Part shown: piece after piece, positions 8,514 through 16,715 of the stretch | How the letters are laid out: each line of letters starts with the position of its first letter | Numbering within the stretch: the first letter of the stretch is position 1 | Assembly (NCBI RefSeq): GCF_000425065.1 | Contig: NZ_AULB01000013.1 | Location: 1-64,000 of the forward strand | Direction of reading: 5' to 3' | Source of the DNA: Actinomadura rifamycini DSM 43936 | Lineage (GTDB): Bacteria; Actinomycetota; Actinomycetes; Streptosporangiales; Streptosporangiaceae | DNA length: 64,000 bases | Translations under genes and position numbers: made by a program | Notes under the pieces: generated by a model | What the model saw: the letters and a program-made list of their open reading frames with translations, nothing else | The model's database searches: none | Told to the model about the DNA's origin: nothing

Positions 8514-8687
8514 GTGCGCGGCCTTAACCGCACCAGGCTCGGCCTGCTCATCGTCGGTCTCGTGTTCGTCGTCGGCCTCATGGAGTGGGCGGCCGTGACC
8601 ATCGGCTCGGTCGAGGTCCCGCTGCCGAGCAACGCGCCGGAGGGCGCGGTGACCGACACCAACGGCGCCCCGGACGCCGCCCCCTAG
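8514..8687 (+). CDS. small single-pass membrane protein
   Basis: A 57-residue open frame starting at GTG 8514, with ggggg 8-12 nt upstream. One strong transmembrane helix (LGLLIVGLVFVVGLMEWAAVTI, counted as two overlapping parts LGLLIVGLVFVV and GLMEWAAVTI) follows a basic N-terminus, and the C-terminus is short, acidic and proline-rich. Function is unknown. It lies between the MBL-Rieske gene and the convergent exopolysaccharide operon. Confidence 0.5.
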   Translation: MRGLNRTRLGLLIVGLVFVVGLMEWAAVTIGSVEVPLPSNAPEGAVTDTNGAPDAAP

Positions 8688-8699
8688 CGGACGTTCGGG

Positions 8700-9614
8700 C
8701 TACGGGCGCCCGGTGTTGCGGGCCCGGACGATGCTCTGCAGGTCGGGATGCCCGCCGCCGGACGCGTCCACGAGGGTGGGGCACGCCCACTCCTCCTGCG
8801 GGCCCCACGTGTAGGTGATCTCCAGCGCGGGCGCGGGGACGAGCCGGTCCCAGCGGCGCAGCAGGGCGCGGAACTGGTCCTCGGTGGGCAGCCAGTACTG
8901 CTTGTCGCCGGACGAGCACTCCTGCCCGAACGCCTGCAGGACGGGCGCGACGCGGTCGCGCGGGATGCCCGCGCGGTCCGCCATCCGGACCATCCGGTCG
9001 ATCGCCCCGATGTCGCACGTCCGCTTCGGCTCGACGGCCCCCCGGCACGGGTACGGGTCGAGGCCGACGATGTCGACGTTCACCTTCCCCGGCGTCACCG
9101 GCCCCATCGGCCAGTCGGTGAGCGAGATGAACGAGACCTGCCCGGGCGCGTGCTCCTCCAGGAAGTCGGCGCGCCGCTCGATCTCCGCGGCGACCCGCGG
9201 GCACGCGCCGGTGTTCGGCTCGTCCGACAGGTACCAGCCGTAGACGCGCGGGTCCCGCCCGTACGTCCGGACGGCCCGCGTGAACGCGTCGAAGTCGAGG
9301 GTGAAGTCGTCGCAGTGGAAGTTGCCGACCCACATCAGCGCCTGCATGCCGTGCGGGATCCCGGCGACGAGCGACGGGTCCGGCCGGATGTCCACCAGGT
9401 CGTAGCCGAGCTCCCGCAGCCGCGGGTAGTCGGCCGGTTCGGTGTTGAGCGCGATGCGGCGGGTCGGGTCGGGGTCGGCGGGGGACGTGCCGGGCGCCGC
9501 GGGCGGCCCCGTGTACGGGTCGTAGCGGTCCGCCGCCCGCACCGCCAGCAGCAGGCCGGCCGTCCCGAGCGCGACCGCGGCCACGGCCGCCCCGATCTTG
9601 TACCGCAGGTCCAT
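8700..9614 (-). CDS. secreted or membrane-anchored glycoside-hydrolase-like protein
   Basis: A 304-residue protein with an uncleaved-looking N-terminal hydrophobic segment (AAVAAVALGTAGLLLAV, residues 9-25) and an extracellular domain. Motifs such as VYGWYLSDEPNTGACP and VDIVGLDPYPC are typical of TIM-barrel glycosidase-like proteins, in which YLSDEP would hold a catalytic acid. It is the last gene of the exopolysaccharide operon, 31 bp after the priming transferase gene, so a role in trimming or remodelling the exported polymer is likely. Substrate specificity cannot be read from the sequence. Confidence 0.75.
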   Translation of the reverse strand: MDLRYKIGAAVAAVALGTAGLLLAVRAADRYDPYTGPPAAPGTSPADPDPTRRIALNTEPADYPRLRELGYDLVDIRPDPSLVAGIPHGMQALMWVGNFHCDDFTLDFDAFTRAVRTYGRDPRVYGWYLSDEPNTGACPRVAAEIERRADFLEEHAPGQVSFISLTDWPMGPVTPGKVNVDIVGLDPYPCRGAVEPKRTCDIGAIDRMVRMADRAGIPRDRVAPVLQAFGQECSSGDKQYWLPTEDQFRALLRRWDRLVPAPALEITYTWGPQEEWACPTLVDASGGGHPDLQSIVRARNTGRP

Positions 9615-9645
9615 TCCCTCTCCCCCGAGAGCGTCGAGCGGCGGT

Positions 9646-10518
9646 TCAGGCGGCCGGGCCCGGCTTCTCCGCGGCCCCGGCCGGCCGCGCCGGGTCGGCG
9701 AACGGCGTCGCGAGCGGCCCGGGCTCCGCGAGCGGCTCCGGCGCCCGGTCGTCCGGCGCCCGGTCGTCCGGCGCCCGGTCGTCCGGCGGCGGGACGGCGC
9801 GCGGGCGCCCGCCCTCCGGGGCCTCCCCGACGGCGCCGTCCGCGCCGACCCGCAGCGGCGGCAGCGTGAAGCCGAGGATGTGCCGGACGGTGTCCCACAG
9901 CGCCCGGAACGTCGCCCGCATCGACGGGTCCCGCAGGTAGACGGCGTCGATCGCGACCCGCGCGGGCACGATCTTCCGGATGTAGCCGCCGAGGTCGACC
10001 TCCTCGCCGGGCGGGAGCACGTCGAAGTCGCGGAACCGCACCTCCGACAGGCCCGTCAGGCCCGGCCGGTGGTCGAAGATCCACCGGCAGTGCGGGTCGT
10101 AGTGCACGGCGAGGTCGTAGGTCTCCGGGCGCGGCCCGACCAGCGTCATCTGCCCGCGCAGGACGTTCACGAGCTGCGGCAGCTCGTCCAGCGACCACTG
10201 CCGCAGCAGCTTCCCGACCCGGGTCAGCCGCGGGTCGCAGGTCGCGGTCACGGTGAGCCCGCCGACGCCCTGCCGCATCGTCCGGAACTTGTACATCGTG
10301 AACGGCCGCCCGCCCTGGCCCACGCGGGTCTGCCGGAACACCCCCGGCCCCCGGCTCGACAGCCGGACGAGCAGGTAGATCAGCAGCAGCGGAACGCTGA
10401 GGAGCAGCAGCCCGGCGAGCGCCCCCGCGACGTCCAGCACCCGGCGGGACCGGGACGGCGGGACGCCGTCGGACGGGTCGACGGGACTGCTCGGCAGGTC
10501 GGTGCGGTCCTCGGACAT
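9646..10518 (-). CDS. priming sugar-phosphate transferase of exopolysaccharide synthesis
   Basis: This is a bacterial sugar transferase (WbaP/RfbP/CpsE-like catalytic core) of 290 residues. It would transfer a sugar-1-phosphate from a nucleotide sugar to undecaprenyl phosphate at the inner face of the membrane. One transmembrane helix (AGALAGLLLLSVPLLLIYLL) precedes the core, which has FRQTRVGQGGRPF, MYKFRTMR, WSLDELPQLVNVLRGQM, VGPRPE and RPGLTGLSEVRFRD. It lacks the four-helix N-terminal half of the longest family members. The last ~75 residues are an acidic proline-rich tail with three exact DDRAP repeats. It sits 4 bp after the flippase gene. Confidence 0.92.
   Translation of the reverse strand: MSEDRTDLPSSPVDPSDGVPPSRSRRVLDVAGALAGLLLLSVPLLLIYLLVRLSSRGPGVFRQTRVGQGGRPFTMYKFRTMRQGVGGLTVTATCDPRLTRVGKLLRQWSLDELPQLVNVLRGQMTLVGPRPETYDLAVHYDPHCRWIFDHRPGLTGLSEVRFRDFDVLPPGEEVDLGGYIRKIVPARVAIDAVYLRDPSMRATFRALWDTVRHILGFTLPPLRVGADGAVGEAPEGGRPRAVPPPDDRAPDDRAPDDRAPEPLAEPGPLATPFADPARPAGAAEKPGPAA
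9740..9784. repeat. 15-bp tandem repeat, 3 copies, inside a coding region
   Basis: Three exact copies of ggcgcccggtcgtcc keep the reading frame and encode the repeated pentapeptide DDRAP in the tail of the priming sugar transferase. Copy number could change without breaking the frame. Confidence 0.95.
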
Positions 10519-10522
10519 GGAG

Positions 10523-11869
10523 TCACCCCTTCTCTCCGGCGGCCCGCCGGTCCCGGACGTCCCGGTCCCTGACGCGCCGGAACCAGAGCAGCAGCGCGGC
10601 GGTGGTCGCGACGAAGGACACGGACGTGGCGATCGCGGCGCCCGTGGCTCCGTGCGACGGGATCAGCAGCACCCCGAGCACCACCACGACGGCGAGGCCG
10701 ATGGCCTGCCCGGTGGACGCGGCGCCGGGCCGTCCGACCCCGTACAGGTAGGCCATGACCAGGCCGGTCACGCCGAACGTGACGACGCCCGCGAGGCGGA
10801 TGTAGGTGGGGACCACCGCGTCGTCGAACACGTCGCCGAACACCCACGGCAGCGCCGTCCCCGCGACCAGCGCGAGCGGCAGCGCGGCCAGCGCGGACAC
10901 GCCGAGCGCGGGCAGGACGAGCCGGGCGGTGCGCCGTGCGGCGGTCGCCCTGTCGTCCTTGGCGAAGTCGGGATAGAGGACGTAGTTCACGGCGAGTCCC
11001 GGGAGCTGCACCAGCTCGGCGAACTTGCTCGCGACCGTGTAGACGCCGAGGACGCTCGGCCCGGCGATCGCGCCGAGCAGCGCCATGTCGAACCGGAGTT
11101 GCAGCAGGTCGATGAGCTGCCCGACGTACCCGCGCAGCCCGTACCCGGCGATGCGGCGGCCGAGCCGCGCGTCCGGGCGGCCCCAGCCCGCGAAGAACCC
11201 GCCGCGGGCGAGCCGCCGGACGATCCACGCGGCGGCGGCGACGTCGGCGAGCACCAGCCCGGTGATCAGCGCGCCGGGCCCGTACCAGCCGATCAGGATG
11301 ACCCCGTAGATCGGCAGGAACACGAACTCCTCGACGGCGATGGCGAGGCTCGCACCGGCCTGGTCGCCGGTGCCCTGCAGCAGGCCCTTCCCGACCGACA
11401 CGAACGTCTGCGTGAACGCGGGCGCGGCGGCGGCGAGCGTGATCCAGAACCCGAACGACTGGAAGAACACCAGGTGGATCGCCGGGCTGAGCAGCAGCCA
11501 GCCGGCGCCCGCGACGACCGCGCCGAGCACCGTCAGCGCGGCGAGCGTCGGGCGGACGCGGCGCTGGTCCTCGGCGTCGCGCGCCAAGAAGTACGGTGCG
11601 GCGCCCGGCAGGCCCGCCGAGGACAGCTGGCACAGCAGCCCCGGCAGGATCCGGACGAGCGTGAACGCGCCGACCAGCGCGGGGCCGCCGATCCGCGCGA
11701 CCATCACGGTCGCGACGCCGAGCGACGCGAGCGCCCCGACCCGGCCCGCCATGTTGCCCGCGACGAGCGCGACGAGCCGCCGCCGCAGCCGTCCGGCGTC
11801 CGCCCCGGCCGCGTCCCGCGGGGCGGGGTCGGGCGGGACGGCCGGTCCGGGCGTGCGGGTGTCGGTCAT
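10523..11869 (-). CDS. Wzx-type polysaccharide flippase
   Basis: A 448-residue polytopic membrane protein of the MATE/MVF/Wzx superfamily with about 12-14 predicted helices (for example LVALVAGNMAGRVGALASLG near the N-terminus and GLVMAYLYGVGRPGAAS late). In this setting it should flip lipid-linked repeat units across the membrane. ATG 11869 overlaps the stop of the upstream polymerase-like gene by 4 bp, and the stop lies 4 bp before the priming transferase start, so it is in the middle of the operon. Confidence 0.88.
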   Translation of the reverse strand: MTDTRTPGPAVPPDPAPRDAAGADAGRLRRRLVALVAGNMAGRVGALASLGVATVMVARIGGPALVGAFTLVRILPGLLCQLSSAGLPGAAPYFLARDAEDQRRVRPTLAALTVLGAVVAGAGWLLLSPAIHLVFFQSFGFWITLAAAAPAFTQTFVSVGKGLLQGTGDQAGASLAIAVEEFVFLPIYGVILIGWYGPGALITGLVLADVAAAAWIVRRLARGGFFAGWGRPDARLGRRIAGYGLRGYVGQLIDLLQLRFDMALLGAIAGPSVLGVYTVASKFAELVQLPGLAVNYVLYPDFAKDDRATAARRTARLVLPALGVSALAALPLALVAGTALPWVFGDVFDDAVVPTYIRLAGVVTFGVTGLVMAYLYGVGRPGAASTGQAIGLAVVVVLGVLLIPSHGATGAAIATSVSFVATTAALLLWFRRVRDRDVRDRRAAGEKG

Positions 11870-13236
11870 CGGCCGCCCCCGGTCGCGGCGAGCGGACGGT
11901 CCGCCGACTCCCGGCGCCCGAACAGGTGCAGGGCCGCGATCAGCCCGAACACCGCCCAGCCGTGCCGGTAGTGCAGGGTCTCGTAGAACATCCCGGAGAT
12001 CAGGAAGACGGCGACGAGCGCGCCGAACAGCTCCGGGTGCGGGACGATCCGGGCGTACTCCCCGGTCAGCGCGCCGCGCCGCGCGATCCGCGCGCACGCC
12101 AGCAGCAGCGCGAACACGAGGGCGACCAGGGCGACGCCGCCGAGGAAGCCGCGTTCGAGCGTCGAGGCGATGTAGTCGTTGTGCGCCTCGCGGACGTACG
12201 TCTCCTGCCGGTCCCGCATCGCGTTCTCGGTCTCGCCGGGCCCGATGCCCCACGGGTGCGGCTGCTCGGCGATCATGTCGGCGGTGGTGGCGAACACGGT
12301 GCTGCGCGTCGCGGTGCTGGAGTCGGTCGTCCGGCCGATCGAGTCGCGCAGCACCGGGTGGACGGCGCTGATCCGGTGCAGGTAGGGCTGGATGTCGACG
12401 GTCGCGACGACCGCGGCGCCGGTGCCGCCGACGAGCGCGGCGAGGGCGCCGGTGGCGACCGCCCGGTACGCGCGGCCCTCGCGGAACAGCCGGAACAGGT
12501 GCCCGAGGACGAGCGCGACGAGCAGCGACAGCAGGCCGCCGTTGGAGCCGGTGAGCAGCTCGGCGGCCAGCAGGACGCCCAGCACCGCGTACCGGCGCCG
12601 CGCCGGGCGCGGCGTCCGCGTGGCCCGGACGATGAAGAAGACGCAGATGAACCAGTTCGACGCGTAGTTCGCGTCGCCGAACGTGAACATGGCGCGCATG
12701 CCGTCCGGCTGCTTGCCCGACAGCGCGTCGACGCCGAGGACGAACCCGCCGATCATCACGAGCGCGTAGCACGTCCCGAAGCCGACGAACGCGCGGACGG
12801 CGACCCGCAGCAGGCCCGGGTCGCGGCTGAGGTTCGCCACGCACACGCCCCAGAACAGGACGAACAGGTCCTTGGCGAGGGTCAGCAGCCCGGCCTGGTT
12901 CACGTACGCCGCGACGCCGCCCGCGATGATCGTCAGCAGGGTCGGCAGCAGGAACGGCCACCGCACCGGCACCTTCCGGGTGCCCGCCCACAGCAGCGTC
13001 GCGACCGTCAGGACGACGAGCATCAGGTCGGGCAGCCCGGTGTTGCCGGGGCCCGGCGGCAGCCCCGCCGGCATCAGCATCGGCAGCGACGCGATCCCGA
13101 GGGACAGCAGCACCGCCTCCGGCCGCCACCGGTTCCGCAGCGGCGCCGGGCCCGCGCCGCCGCCGGGGCCCGCGCCGCGCCCGTCCGGCCCGTCCGGCGC
13201 CGCCTCGACCGGCGGCCTGTCGGTGATCGTCGTCAT
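11866..13236 (-). CDS. O-antigen ligase/Wzy-like polymerase
   Basis: A 456-residue membrane protein with about 10-12 helices and the large periplasmic-type loop of the O-antigen ligase/polymerase family. That loop contains PHPWGIGPGETENAMRDR and VREAHNDYIASTLERGFLGG, the HNDYI-like motif being characteristic. It probably polymerises or ligates the flipped repeat units. It overlaps its neighbours by 4 bp on both sides. The first ~35 residues are a disordered Gly/Pro-rich cytoplasmic segment. Confidence 0.85.
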   Translation of the reverse strand: MTTITDRPPVEAAPDGPDGRGAGPGGGAGPAPLRNRWRPEAVLLSLGIASLPMLMPAGLPPGPGNTGLPDLMLVVLTVATLLWAGTRKVPVRWPFLLPTLLTIIAGGVAAYVNQAGLLTLAKDLFVLFWGVCVANLSRDPGLLRVAVRAFVGFGTCYALVMIGGFVLGVDALSGKQPDGMRAMFTFGDANYASNWFICVFFIVRATRTPRPARRRYAVLGVLLAAELLTGSNGGLLSLLVALVLGHLFRLFREGRAYRAVATGALAALVGGTGAAVVATVDIQPYLHRISAVHPVLRDSIGRTTDSSTATRSTVFATTADMIAEQPHPWGIGPGETENAMRDRQETYVREAHNDYIASTLERGFLGGVALVALVFALLLACARIARRGALTGEYARIVPHPELFGALVAVFLISGMFYETLHYRHGWAVFGLIAALHLFGRRESADRPLAATGGGR

Positions 13237-14456
13237 GGGCGCCGCGAGCCCCCTCGGTACGTCTCGTCCAGCACTGTCCCGAGATGCGCGGGGGAGAACC
13301 AGTCGCCGACCCGGTCGCGGGCCCGCGCCGCCATCCGGGCGGCGGCGACCGGATCGTCCAGCAGCACCGCGGCCGCCGCCGCCAGCCCCGCCGGGTCCTC
13401 CGGCCGGACGAGCATCCCGGTCTCCCCGGCGAGCACCAGGTCCTGGTTGGACGGGACGGCCGTCGCGACCAGCGGGATCCCCGCGCCGATCGCCTCGACC
13501 AGCACGCACGGCAGCCCCTCCCAGCGGGACGCCATCGCCATCACGTCGAACGCGGGCAGCACCGCGGCGACGTCGTCGCGGTGCCCGAGCCAGCGCATCC
13601 GCTCGCCGATCCCGAGCCGGTCGGTCAGCCGCGCCAGCTCGCCCGCCATCGGCCCGCCGCCGACCCACAGCCCGAACACGTCGCCCGGCAGCCGCGCGAT
13701 CGCCTTCGCGAAGACCTCCGGGCCCTTCTGGAACGTCAGCCGCCCCACCGACCCGACGACCTTCACCCCGAGCGGCAGGTCGAGGCGCCGCCGCGCCTGC
13801 GCCCGCGACCCCGGCGCCGCCGCGTACGCCGCGACGTCCACCGCCGGCCACGACAGCCGCACCCGCTCCGGCGTCGTGAGCCCCAGCCGCAGCGCCGTCG
13901 TCACCGTCTCGGACCCGATCGCGAGGAACGCGTCCGTCCGCTTCGCCGCGATCCGCTCCAGACCTATATACGCGCGGCGCCGCGCCCACGACTGGAACTC
14001 GTTGAACGGGAACCCGTGCCAGGTGTGCACGATGCGCGGCACGCCCGCCCGCGCCGCCGCGACCCGCCCGATGACGCCGCCCTTCGCGCTGTGCGTGTGG
14101 ACGACGTCGTACCGGCCGTCGCGCAGCACCGCCTCCAGCGTGCGCAGCGCCGCCAGGTCGTCGCGCGGCGAGATCTGCGGGACCAGCGGCCCCACCTGCA
14201 CGATCTCCATCCCCGCCGTGTGCGCGCGCGGGGTCAGGTCGCCCGCCGCCGCGTGCGCGACCGCGTCGTCCCCGTACCGCACCGCCGCGCGCCCGCCGCC
14301 GGACGCCTCGCTGTCGATGCCGACGCCGCCGGTGACGATCGCGCGCTCGTAGGCGCCGTCCGGCAGCGCCAGCATCCCGTTCAGCGCGACCTGCCCGGCG
14401 CCCCCGTTGAACCGGGTGATCACCGTGGCCACGCGCAGCTTCCGGTCCTTGCTCAC
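13233..14456 (-). CDS. GT4-family glycosyltransferase
   Basis: A 407-residue cytoplasmic GT-B enzyme. The N-terminal acceptor domain has VATVITRFNGGAGQVALNG and DVVHTHSAKGGVIGR. The C-terminal Glycos_transf_1 domain has VGRLTFQKGPEVFAKAI, MASRWEGLPCVLVEAIGAGIPLVA with the EX7E-type glutamate, and ETGMLV. It would add a sugar to the growing lipid-linked repeat unit. The start is GTG 14456 inside a GTGA overlap with the upstream gene; it is the only transferase in the operon besides the priming enzyme, so the repeat unit may be simple or other transferases lie elsewhere. Confidence 0.9.
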   Translation of the reverse strand: MSKDRKLRVATVITRFNGGAGQVALNGMLALPDGAYERAIVTGGVGIDSEASGGGRAAVRYGDDAVAHAAAGDLTPRAHTAGMEIVQVGPLVPQISPRDDLAALRTLEAVLRDGRYDVVHTHSAKGGVIGRVAAARAGVPRIVHTWHGFPFNEFQSWARRRAYIGLERIAAKRTDAFLAIGSETVTTALRLGLTTPERVRLSWPAVDVAAYAAAPGSRAQARRRLDLPLGVKVVGSVGRLTFQKGPEVFAKAIARLPGDVFGLWVGGGPMAGELARLTDRLGIGERMRWLGHRDDVAAVLPAFDVMAMASRWEGLPCVLVEAIGAGIPLVATAVPSNQDLVLAGETGMLVRPEDPAGLAAAAAVLLDDPVAAARMAARARDRVGDWFSPAHLGTVLDETYRGGSRRP

Positions 14457-15565
14457 GGGCACCTCACAGCCGAGGAGGGTCGGTACTCCGGCAGCAGCCG
14501 CCGCAGCAGCAGCCGCACGCGGCGCGCGTCGCCCGCGCCCGCCGCCGCCTCCAGCGCGTCCAGCAGCGCGGGGAGCCCGGCCGGAGGCGGCGCCGGCCGG
14601 GTCGCCCAGATCTTCGGGTGCACGGTGCGGATCCGGCGCTCGGAGTCGGCGAACGCCTTCTCCGCGAGCTTCTCGCCGGGGCCGAGGCCGCTGAACCGGA
14701 TCGTCACCTCCGGCAGCCGCAGCTGCTCGGCGTACCGGTGCACCAGGTCCACGACCGGGACGGGGCGGCCGACGTCCAGCGCGAACGTCTCCGCCTCCTC
14801 CGCCAGCGCCGCCGCCTCCAGCAGCAGCCCCGCCGCCTCCTCCACCGTCATGAAGTTCCGCGTCGCCGCCGGATGCGGGACGGTCACCGCCTCGCCCGCC
14901 GAGATCCGCCGGGCCAGCCGGCGCAGCGGCGGCCCGCCGTCCAGCACGCTGCCGACGCGGACCGCCGCGAAGCACGTCCGGGTGCCCGTCGCCGCGTGCG
15001 GCAGCAGCTCCGCCAGCCGCAGCGTCGCGCCCAGCACCGACGTCGGGTCCGCGGCCAGCTCCGACGACACCAGCACCAGCCGCTCCACCCCGTGCCGCAC
15101 CGCGCTGTCGACCGTGTGCCGGGTGCCGAGGACGTTCTCCGCGACGCCCCCGCACGGGTCCCGTTCGACCGCCGCCAGGTCCCGCCGCCCGGCCGTGTGG
15201 AACAGCAGCTCCGGGCCCGCCATCGCGACCACCCGGTCGACGCGGGCCGCGTCCCGCACGTCGGCGCGCGCGATCGTCACCGCCCCGTCCGGCAGCCCGG
15301 TGAACTCGCGGCCGAGCCGCTCCAGCCCGCCGCCGTCGGTGTCGACCAGGCACAGCGCCGCCGGACCGTACCGCCCGACCCGCCGGCACAGCGCCGCCCC
15401 GACCGGCCCGCACGCCCCGGTCACCAGCACCCGCCGGCCCCGCACCAGCCGCCGCCCGCGCGGGCCCGCCAGCACCACCTCGTCCCGGCCGAGCAGCAGC
15501 GCCATCGGGCTGGCCGGTCCCGGGACGGCGGGGACCGGACGGCGGCGCGGCAGGTAGCGACGCAC
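14453..15565 (-). CDS. CapD/FlaA1-like nucleotide-sugar dehydratase homologue with altered active site
   Basis: A 370-residue Rossmann-fold protein of the Polysacc_synt_2 family (short FlaA1/PglF type, without the transmembrane half). The NAD(P) motif is VTGACGPVG (48-56), and RNFMTVEEAAGLLLEA and PEVTIRFSGLGPGEKLAEK are family landmarks. Family members dehydrate UDP-GlcNAc using a Ser/Thr-Asp-Lys and a Met/Tyr-x3-Lys centre. Here the positions read SSEL (167-170) and GATLRLAE, so the usual TDK and the catalytic Lys (position 182 is Leu) are absent. It may be inactive, regulatory, or act on another substrate. GTG 15565 lies 2 bp after the upstream stop. Confidence 0.85.
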   Translation of the reverse strand: MRRYLPRRRPVPAVPGPASPMALLLGRDEVVLAGPRGRRLVRGRRVLVTGACGPVGAALCRRVGRYGPAALCLVDTDGGGLERLGREFTGLPDGAVTIARADVRDAARVDRVVAMAGPELLFHTAGRRDLAAVERDPCGGVAENVLGTRHTVDSAVRHGVERLVLVSSELAADPTSVLGATLRLAELLPHAATGTRTCFAAVRVGSVLDGGPPLRRLARRISAGEAVTVPHPAATRNFMTVEEAAGLLLEAAALAEEAETFALDVGRPVPVVDLVHRYAEQLRLPEVTIRFSGLGPGEKLAEKAFADSERRIRTVHPKIWATRPAPPPAGLPALLDALEAAAGAGDARRVRLLLRRLLPEYRPSSAVRCP

Positions 15566-15567
15566 GG

Positions 15568-16710
15568 TCAGCCCCGGGCCCGCAGCGCCTCGGTCAGCGC
15601 GGACACCACCCGGTCCACCTGGTCGGCCGTCAGCCCCGGGTACAGCGGCAGCGACAGCAGCTCCCCGGCGATCCGCTCCGTCACCGGCACCGACGCGCAC
15701 TCCTCCGCGCCCAGGATCTCCTGGTAGGCGGTCATCTGGTGCGCCGGGATGAAGTGGACGGACGTCGCGACGCCGGCCTCCTCCAGTTCGGCGCTCACCG
15801 CGTCCCGGTCGGGCACCCGCACCTGGTACAGGTGCCACGCGTGCGTGATCCCGTCGAGGTCCCGCTGCGGCAGCGTCAGCCCCGGCAGCCCCGCGAGGGC
15901 CGCGTCGTACGCGGCGACGATCTCCGCGCGGCGCCGCTGCCAGCCCGGCAGCGCCGCGAGCTGCGCCCGCCCGATCGCCGCCTGGACGTCCGTCATGTTC
16001 GCCTTCAGCCCCACGGCCTTCACGTCGTAGCGCCAGCTCCCGCCCGGCAGGTAGCGGCGCCACGAGTCCTTCGACATGCCGTGCAGCCGCATCGCCCGCA
16101 CCCGGTCGGCGAACTCCGGGTCGTCCGACGCGACCGCCCCGCCCTCGCCGATCGGCATGTTCTTCGTCGCGTAGAAGCTGAAGCACGCCGCGAACGACGC
16201 CGAACCCACCGGCGCGCCGCCGCGCGCCGCGCCCGGCCCGTGCGCGGCGTCCTCGACGACCCGCGTCCGGTCCAGCCCCGCCGCCTCGGCGAGCGCCGCG
16301 ACGTCCACGGGGTAGCCGCCCTGGTTCTGCACGACCATCGCCGCCGCGCCCGCCCGCGACGCCGCCGCCGCGACCGTCCGCGCGCTCGGGACGAGCGTGT
16401 CCTCGTCCACGTCCACCAGCACCGGCCGGTGGCCCGCGTGCAGGATCGCGTTGATCGCCCCGCAGAATGTCAGGCTGGGCGTCAGCACCGCCGAACCGGG
16501 CGGCAGCCCGAGTGCCCGCAGGCTCAGCTCCAGCGCCGTCGTGCACGACGCCACCGCCACCACGTGCGGCGCGCCCAGGTAGTCGGCGAACTCCTGCTCG
16601 AACTGGGCCGTCTGCGGGCCCGTGGTGATCCACCCCGAGTCGAGGACCTTGACGACGGCGTCGGAGACCTCTCCGGCCAGCGACGGAACGGTGAAGGGAA
16701 CGGAACTCAT
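15568..16710 (-). CDS. DegT/DnrJ/EryC1-type sugar aminotransferase
   Basis: A PLP-dependent aminotransferase of 380 residues that would aminate a keto-sugar nucleotide, producing an amino sugar for the polymer. The family motifs are clear: SGWITTGPQTAQFE near the N-terminus, ASCTTALELSLRALG, VVEDAAHGPGA with the PLP-binding Asp, and the Schiff-base Lys in FSFYATKNMPIGEGG. Later NMTDVQAAIGRAQL and VATSVHFIPAHQM complete the fold. The natural partner is the dehydratase encoded next door, although that protein's active site is atypical. It starts at ATG 16710, 5 bp after the upstream gene. Confidence 0.93.
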   Translation of the reverse strand: MSSVPFTVPSLAGEVSDAVVKVLDSGWITTGPQTAQFEQEFADYLGAPHVVAVASCTTALELSLRALGLPPGSAVLTPSLTFCGAINAILHAGHRPVLVDVDEDTLVPSARTVAAAASRAGAAAMVVQNQGGYPVDVAALAEAAGLDRTRVVEDAAHGPGAARGGAPVGSASFAACFSFYATKNMPIGEGGAVASDDPEFADRVRAMRLHGMSKDSWRRYLPGGSWRYDVKAVGLKANMTDVQAAIGRAQLAALPGWQRRRAEIVAAYDAALAGLPGLTLPQRDLDGITHAWHLYQVRVPDRDAVSAELEEAGVATSVHFIPAHQMTAYQEILGAEECASVPVTERIAGELLSLPLYPGLTADQVDRVVSALTEALRARG

Positions 16711-16715
16711 CTGCC

